Assembly (NCBI GenBank): GCA_011390345.1
Contig: JAABSP010000043.1
Coordinates: forward strand, 1-48,884
From: Desulfobacteraceae bacterium
GTDB taxonomy: Bacteria > Desulfobacterota > Desulfobacteria > Desulfobacterales > JAABSP01
Reading direction: 5' to 3'
Length of the DNA: 48,884 bases
The notes under the pieces were generated by a model. The model searched no databases. It had not been told where the DNA came from and saw nothing but the letters and a program-made list of their open reading frames with translations. Below, piece by piece: positions 45,058 through 48,884 of this stretch (within the stretch, counting starts at the first letter, position 1; each line of letters begins with the position of its first letter). Position numbers and translations under genes: made by a program.

Positions 45058-46218
45058 TCAATATCGGAACAGGGCCGCAGCCAGGGTGTTGCCCGGAACT
45101 TCCTCCCGCGGGCAGGTATAGACCGCGCCACCCTTCATGAGGGTATAGATCGCGGCGAAATCGAGCAGATCCCCGTCCCCGTTCTCCTCCCGCTGGTGCA
45201 GATCCACCTTTCGGCTCTGGGGGTCAAAGGAACCCCACTGCTGCACCCTCACCGCCACAAACAGGGAATCGACCCGGCCGTCAAAGGCCGCGGGCACGAT
45301 CTCCTTGATGTCTCCGGAGGCCAGCTCCCGCTCGGACATCTGGTGATATCGATCCTCCACCTCCTGCCGTTTCCGGAGGAAGTAGGGCTCCACCACCTCC
45401 CATGCCTGCTGCTGGAGCTGCCGGTCATTGAGTTCATCCGCATTCGTGTGGATCTCCTCATCCAGCAGGTGCGGGTAATGGTTGGCCTCCCGATAGAGGC
45501 CGGTCATGTGTTCCAGCCCCACGATCACCAGAGGAATCCCCTTTCGGTCCACCGCATCCCGAACCCCTGTGTCCACCTGCTGGAAAAAACGGGCGAGGTT
45601 CTTCTTCACATCATCCTTGCCCACCCCCTGGCCGAAATACATCGCGGGCCTGCCGCTTCCGTCCGGGCGTTGGTTCTGGGTTTCCGTATGCTGCTGGAGC
45701 TGCTCCAGGGGCTCGTCATACTGGATTACCGCTTCGATGTTTTTGGGCAGGCTCTCCGCAGTGATCTGCCGGGTCTGCTGATAGGTACACTGGAGCAGCC
45801 GGATGTTCTTCTGGCTCAGGGCCAGGACATAAAAGGCCATCTCTTTGCTCAGAAGGGGGAGGAGAAGCTTTACATGGAACCGGTTGGACATCACTACAAG
45901 CTCGTTAAATGAGATCGGCAGCCGATATGCGCTGAAAAAACCGGGGGAGAGAAAAACCGCGAGGCCCTCATCCTGAAAGCTCCAGAAGCGGGTCTCCTCC
46001 AGCAGCCGGCGGGCCGGCTTGAAGACCTCCTCCATGGAGAGATCTTTGGGCCCCCGCTCCCGCCAGTTCTCTTCGGCCTTGCGGATCAGGTTTTTGAAGC
46101 GGATCAGGTTCTGCTGACTGTTGGTTCGGGAAGCCGGCATGTAGATGGAAATGTTGTGGCTGTGCTGATTGCTCATCAGCATCGACAGCTCATCCCTGGT
46201 AAAGATTTCTCTGTTCAT
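45058..46218 (-). CDS. baeRF-family (bacterial archaeo-eukaryotic release-factor-like) protein
   Basis: A 386-residue cytoplasmic protein resembling the baeRF family, relatives of eRF1/Pelota with suggested roles in ribosome rescue or RNA-related stress. Recognised by its start (FTRDELSMLMSNQHSHNISI, IYMPASRTNSQQN), LLSKEMAFYVLALSQKNIRL, PLVIVGLEHMTGLYRE and the ending with GGAVYTCPREEVPGN. The family is mostly uncharacterised and the biological role is not shown. It has AGGAGG 8 bases before the ATG and is divergent from the methyltransferase gene. Confidence 0.75.
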   Translation of the reverse strand: MNREIFTRDELSMLMSNQHSHNISIYMPASRTNSQQNLIRFKNLIRKAEENWRERGPKDLSMEEVFKPARRLLEETRFWSFQDEGLAVFLSPGFFSAYRLPISFNELVVMSNRFHVKLLLPLLSKEMAFYVLALSQKNIRLLQCTYQQTRQITAESLPKNIEAVIQYDEPLEQLQQHTETQNQRPDGSGRPAMYFGQGVGKDDVKKNLARFFQQVDTGVRDAVDRKGIPLVIVGLEHMTGLYREANHYPHLLDEEIHTNADELNDRQLQQQAWEVVEPYFLRKRQEVEDRYHQMSERELASGDIKEIVPAAFDGRVDSLFVAVRVQQWGSFDPQSRKVDLHQREENGDGDLLDFAAIYTLMKGGAVYTCPREEVPGNTLAAALFRY

Positions 46219-46440
46219 GTAATCTTCCTCCTTTCCGGTTGGAAGTTGTCATCCGCCCTTCATCTCTATCATAACGAAGATCTGCAAAAAAATACATGGA
46301 AACCTGTAATTCCCACCTGAAAAGCATTAAAGCATGGCGGCAATACCGCTCACCTCATCATCGGCTGCAAAATCCTTCACGTCCCTTGGATCATTTATGT
46401 CCTTTTTTTTCAATATTTTCTTCGCGATCTGGCAATTATG

Positions 46441-46449
46441 TGGTATAAG
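46441..46449 (+). promoter_or_regulatory. extended -10 element before the methyltransferase gene
   Basis: TGGTATAAG fits an extended -10 (TGnTATAAT, 5/6 in the hexamer) 26 bases before the chosen ATG. No convincing -35 box is seen. The rest of the 46219-46474 spacer holds nothing I can name. Confidence 0.3.
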
Positions 46450-46474
46450 AGGGAAAACGGACCAGGAGCAGATT

Positions 46475-47395
46475 ATGGACCAGAGAACAGACCACCGCAG
46501 ACGAACCACCAGAACAGCCACCAGCCCCTTCGGAACCCCGGGGCGGATCAACCACAATTCCGAGAGGTTCTACAACAGCCGTCTCTACGAGGGAATGCGG
46601 CCCTGCAAGTCTGTCTGCTATGAGGAGAATCCCGTCCCCGAAGATCACCTCAACCGCATCTTCTGCCGGTCCAGCGAAACCATGGCCGAGCTGCCCGACA
46701 ACAGCGTCCACCTCATGATCACCTCTCCCCCCTACAATGTCTCCAAGGATTATGACGAAGATCTCGATCTTCCGGAATACCTGAACCTCCTCGACCGGAT
46801 CTGGGCCGAGACCTATCGGGTGCTGGTCCCCGGCGGCAGAGCCTGCATCAATGTGGCCAATCTGGGCCGCAAGCCCTACATCCCGCTGCACGCGCACATC
46901 ATCTGCGGCATGACCCAGATCGGTTTCCTCATGCGGGGGGAGATCATCTGGAACAAGGCCGCAAGCGCAAGCCCCTCAACTGCCTGGGGAAGCTGGCTCT
47001 CCGCGGCCAACCCGGTGTTGAGGGACGTTCACGAGTATATCCTGATCTTCTCCAAAAAGAGTTTTTCAAGAAAAAGAGCTGAAAAGAAGAACACCATCGG
47101 CCGGGAGGAATTTCTGCAATGGACCAAAAGCGTCTGGAATTTCCCCGCGGTCTCCGCAAGACAGATCGGCCATCCGGCCCCCTTTCCCGAAGAGTTGCCC
47201 CACCGTCTGATTCAGCTCTATTCCTTTGAGGGCGATGTGGTGATGGACCCCTTCTGCGGAAGCGGCACAACCTGCCTGTCGGCCGCGCGAAACGGACGCT
47301 GCTATGTGGGGTATGAGATCGAGCCGGATTATGTCAATTTGGCGCAGGACCGGATCGAGAGCCTCTGCAGGGATCTGGAGCCGGTTTCGGTATAG
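46475..47395 (+). CDS. solitary beta-class DNA methyltransferase (N4-cytosine or N6-adenine)
   Basis: A 306-residue SAM-dependent DNA methyltransferase. Catalytic motif IV TSPPY (83-87) precedes the SAM-binding motif I DPFCGSGTT (258-266), the beta-class order. SPPY is common in N4-cytosine but also N6-adenine enzymes, so the base cannot be fixed. The start at 46475 (AGGAG 7 bases upstream) is chosen over an open frame to 46334, whose first 47 residues are low-complexity and Phe/Ser-rich. No restriction endonuclease follows directly, so it may be an orphan regulatory or phage-defence methyltransferase. The next plus-strand neighbour is absent and the downstream gene is convergent. Confidence 0.86.
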   Translation: MDQRTDHRRRTTRTATSPFGTPGRINHNSERFYNSRLYEGMRPCKSVCYEENPVPEDHLNRIFCRSSETMAELPDNSVHLMITSPPYNVSKDYDEDLDLPEYLNLLDRIWAETYRVLVPGGRACINVANLGRKPYIPLHAHIICGMTQIGFLMRGEIIWNKAASASPSTAWGSWLSAANPVLRDVHEYILIFSKKSFSRKRAEKKNTIGREEFLQWTKSVWNFPAVSARQIGHPAPFPEELPHRLIQLYSFEGDVVMDPFCGSGTTCLSAARNGRCYVGYEIEPDYVNLAQDRIESLCRDLEPVSV

Positions 47396-47421
47396 CCCCG
47401 CCTCTTTTTTTCCTTTTACCC

Positions 47422-48240
47422 TTAATCCTGATCGAACCTTCTCGATGCTCTCGGCGGTGCGGTCTTCTCCCCCAGCCGCCTGATCCGGTCCGAAAAGATT
47501 TTTGCACACGCAGGGCAATACCGATGATGTTCTTTCACATCCGGATGAGGCGCGGTTCGCTGGTGGACATGTTCCAGAAATCGGGGTGTCGCTACCATCT
47601 GGCCGCACCCTTCGCACCGCTCCAGGGGATGCTGGCCGATCACCTCGTCTCTGATGGTGATGGTGCGGACATTGTCATGGTCAGTCACCTGAATGGCTTT
47701 TGTGGGGCAGATATTCGCGCATGTCCCGCAGCCGATGCACTTCCCCTGAACCGCCACTATAAAGGGATGCCCCTCCCGATGTTCCACCTTCAGCGCCTTC
47801 GCGCCCACGATCTCATCGCAGACCCGCCGGCAGAGATGACACCGGATGCACCCGTCCGGCTGGGGATGGGTATGGAGATGGTACTCCTCCGCAATCCGGA
47901 AAAGGACCTCGGACTGGGGCGCATGTGAGAGGAGATGGTTCAATGCCCGGCTCCGCTGGGCCCGGATCTCGTCGCTGTCAGTGATAATTCGCATTCCGTC
48001 CTGCACCTTGGCAATGCAGGAGCGGCGGATCTTTCCATCTGATTTTGGGGTCTCGATCTCCACCAGACAGAGGCGGCAGGCGGCCGAAGCCTTCTTCAGG
48101 GCCGGGTGGTAGCAGACCGCAGGGATCTTGACGCCTGATCCGCGCAGGACCTCCATCAGGTTTTCTCCCTCTGCGGCCTTGTGGGGGACGCCGTCGATTT
48201 CGATGGTTGCGGTTTTTCCCGTAGAACTGTTGTTTTTCAT
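47422..48240 (-). CDS. NuoG/HoxU-like iron-sulfur subunit with extra CxxC pairs
   Basis: A 272-residue electron-transfer protein. An N-terminal plant-type 2Fe-2S domain (C43, C55, C58, C75), then two 4Fe-4S clusters (C131/C134/C137/C141 and C168/C171/C174/C178). The intermediate His-Cys3 cluster of NuoG is lost: the region (HLLSHAPQSEVLF) has no cysteines. After the ferredoxin part come CEGC (209-212) and CPAC (242-245), which could form a zinc ribbon. It probably belongs to an Fe-hydrogenase, formate dehydrogenase or Hdr-type complex, but no partner lies in the window. ATG 48240 is preferred over TTG 48276. The ribosome site is only moderate. Confidence 0.8.
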   Translation of the reverse strand: MKNNSSTGKTATIEIDGVPHKAAEGENLMEVLRGSGVKIPAVCYHPALKKASAACRLCLVEIETPKSDGKIRRSCIAKVQDGMRIITDSDEIRAQRSRALNHLLSHAPQSEVLFRIAEEYHLHTHPQPDGCIRCHLCRRVCDEIVGAKALKVEHREGHPFIVAVQGKCIGCGTCANICPTKAIQVTDHDNVRTITIRDEVIGQHPLERCEGCGQMVATPRFLEHVHQRTAPHPDVKEHHRYCPACAKIFSDRIRRLGEKTAPPRASRRFDQD

Positions 48241-48330
48241 TTCGGCTGGTTCTCCGTCTTTTTGTATCCTTGCCAATATCGAATTTCAGATCCGAAGAGA
48301 TGTGCTTCCGATCAGTTGTATTTCAGACAG

Positions 48331-48359
48331 AGAATACCGCTTCAGAGGAATTTTTGCAA
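48331..48359 (-). promoter_or_regulatory. weak promoter candidate for the iron-sulfur subunit
   Basis: Minus strand: TTGCAA (48359-48354), a 17-base spacer and TATTCT (48336-48331); 4/6 and 4/6. It lies about 90 bases before the chosen ATG. Nothing else was seen in the 48241-48435 spacer. Confidence 0.3.
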
Positions 48360-48435
48360 GTTGAGAGATTTGTCTTGAATCAGTCTGCAGTATCATTCCG
48401 GATCTTTTTCTCCAAAGCCGCCAGCCCGGCCTTGA

Positions 48436-48867
48436 TCACTCCCAACCGATGGCCGATACCATCACCCTGATCCCGTCGATGACCATCTCCCGGGAAAGCT
48501 GCTCTAAAACCGCCTCATCATCGACCGGCACGAAGAGTGCAATAATCACCTGAGCCAGCGACAGTTGCCGGGCATAATCAGCGGCCTGGATTTTTGCCCG
48601 ATCCAGCCTCGACTGACTCTGAAAGCTTTTCACTTCGATAACCCCCCGTTTGCCGGCGCAGTTCAGATGGAGATCCACCCTGCCGTTGCCGGTAGGAAAT
48701 TCGGGGCTGACGATGCAAAGGTCTTCCACGGCCTGTTTCAGCCAGAAGTAGAGGTGAAAATGCCCCACCGCCTCTCTCAGGTGCATGTCCGCGCGGCGCG
48801 GCTGTTCCTTCCAGGGATTCAGCCCCTTTGTCCGCAGCCGTTTCAGGTAGGATTTATACCGCTCTGT
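48436..48867 (-). CDS. 3' part of a PD-(D/E)XK nuclease-like gene (truncated by contig end)
   Basis: The C-terminal 143 residues of a larger protein whose start lies beyond the window. The fragment has HLREAVGHFHLYFWL, then PTGNGRVDLHL and GVIEVKSFQSQSRLDRAKIQ, where D in GRVDL and E-x-K in IEVK fit the PD-(D/E)XK nuclease core, followed by a conserved Q-A-x-x-YA helix. Similar domains form the C-terminus of AAA-ATPase-type proteins, sometimes in defence or mobile loci. The apparent first residues (MLFRS) are encoded by adapter sequence and are not real. Confidence 0.65.
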   Translation of the reverse strand, partial: TERYKSYLKRLRTKGLNPWKEQPRRADMHLREAVGHFHLYFWLKQAVEDLCIVSPEFPTGNGRVDLHLNCAGKRGVIEVKSFQSQSRLDRAKIQAADYARQLSLAQVIIALFVPVDDEAVLEQLSREMVIDGIRVMVSAIGWE

Positions 48868-48884
48868 AGATCGGAAGAGCACAC
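48868..48884 (+). other. Illumina TruSeq adapter read-through
   Basis: The last 17 bases, AGATCGGAAGAGCACAC, equal the first 17 of the TruSeq adapter as I know it. They are technical and not genomic. The genuine sequence ends at or just before 48867. Confidence 0.95.

Noticed and set aside
47396-47421. Terminator between the methyltransferase and the iron-sulfur gene
   Set aside because: A T-run is present after a GC-rich stretch but I could not find a stem.
1-48884. tRNA or rRNA genes and insertion sequences
   Set aside because: I saw no tRNA cloverleaf, rRNA sequence, transposase gene or terminal inverted repeats with target duplications in the window.

Overview
This window most likely comes from a Desulfobacterota (deltaproteobacterial) genome, probably an environmental anaerobe assembled from metagenomic reads. 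The evidence is the housekeeping order rplU-rpmA-obgE-proB-proA-nadD-rsfS (familiar from Geobacter and sulfate reducers), the multihaem cytochromes, the Na+-pump decarboxylase subunit, the Crp/Fnr regulator, the rubrerythrin-like protein and the many chemoreceptors. Base composition is GC-rich and gene packing is tight, with many ATGA-type overlaps. No intergenic stretch exceeds 300 bases. The genus cannot be read from the sequence. The last 17 bases are an Illumina adapter, so the right end is an assembly artefact.

Layout. (1) 1-2.1 kb: a chemoreceptor whose sensor half is AT-richer than its signalling half, overlapped by an orphan Phd-like antitoxin. (2) 2.2-6.9 kb (minus): a BMP-type ABC importer (binding protein, double ATPase, two permeases), probably for nucleosides. 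(3) 7.0-9.2 kb (plus): a cyclic-nucleotide-binding protein, an OadG-like small subunit and OadB, with no carboxyltransferase or biotin subunit nearby. (4) 9.4-15.0 kb (minus): two genes, both with TTG starts, encoding an 847-residue protein that reads as a RecQ helicase with its catalytic motifs destroyed and a 996-residue coiled-coil protein. This is the best candidate for an undescribed system. (5) 15.2-16.0 kb: a rubrerythrin-like protein and a small unknown. (6) 16.0-19.8 kb (minus): a tetrahaem NapC/NrfH-type quinol dehydrogenase, an octahaem HAO-like cytochrome, a UroD/MetE-like protein and a Crp/Fnr regulator.

(7) 20.0-38.7 kb (minus): a large chemosensory operon in the order periplasmic binding protein, MCP, STAS protein, CheA, three tandem MCPs, CheW, CheR, CheD, CheB, hybrid histidine kinase, CheY-like regulator. 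Three receptors carry reiterated HAMP-like modules and four MCPs end in a common acidic-F-x-x-Y tail. A 54-codon orphan copy of such a tail lies between two receptors and marks a deleted MCP. (8) 38.8-44.9 kb (minus): a stand-alone HsdR_N-type domain protein, then rsfS, nadD, proA, proB, a repeat-filled spacer, obgE, rpmA and rplU. (9) 45-48.9 kb: a baeRF-family protein, a solitary beta-class DNA methyltransferase, an NuoG/HoxU-like iron-sulfur protein and the 3' part of a PD-(D/E)XK nuclease-like gene.

How it fits together: the binding protein and MCPs feed CheA/CheW, with CheR/CheB/CheD adaptation and side branches through the STAS protein and the hybrid kinase. The cytochrome pair would pass electrons from menaquinol to a nitrogen oxide or hydroxylamine in the periplasm, perhaps under the adjacent Crp/Fnr protein. 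All family assignments come from reading motifs and recalling family features. No database search was run.
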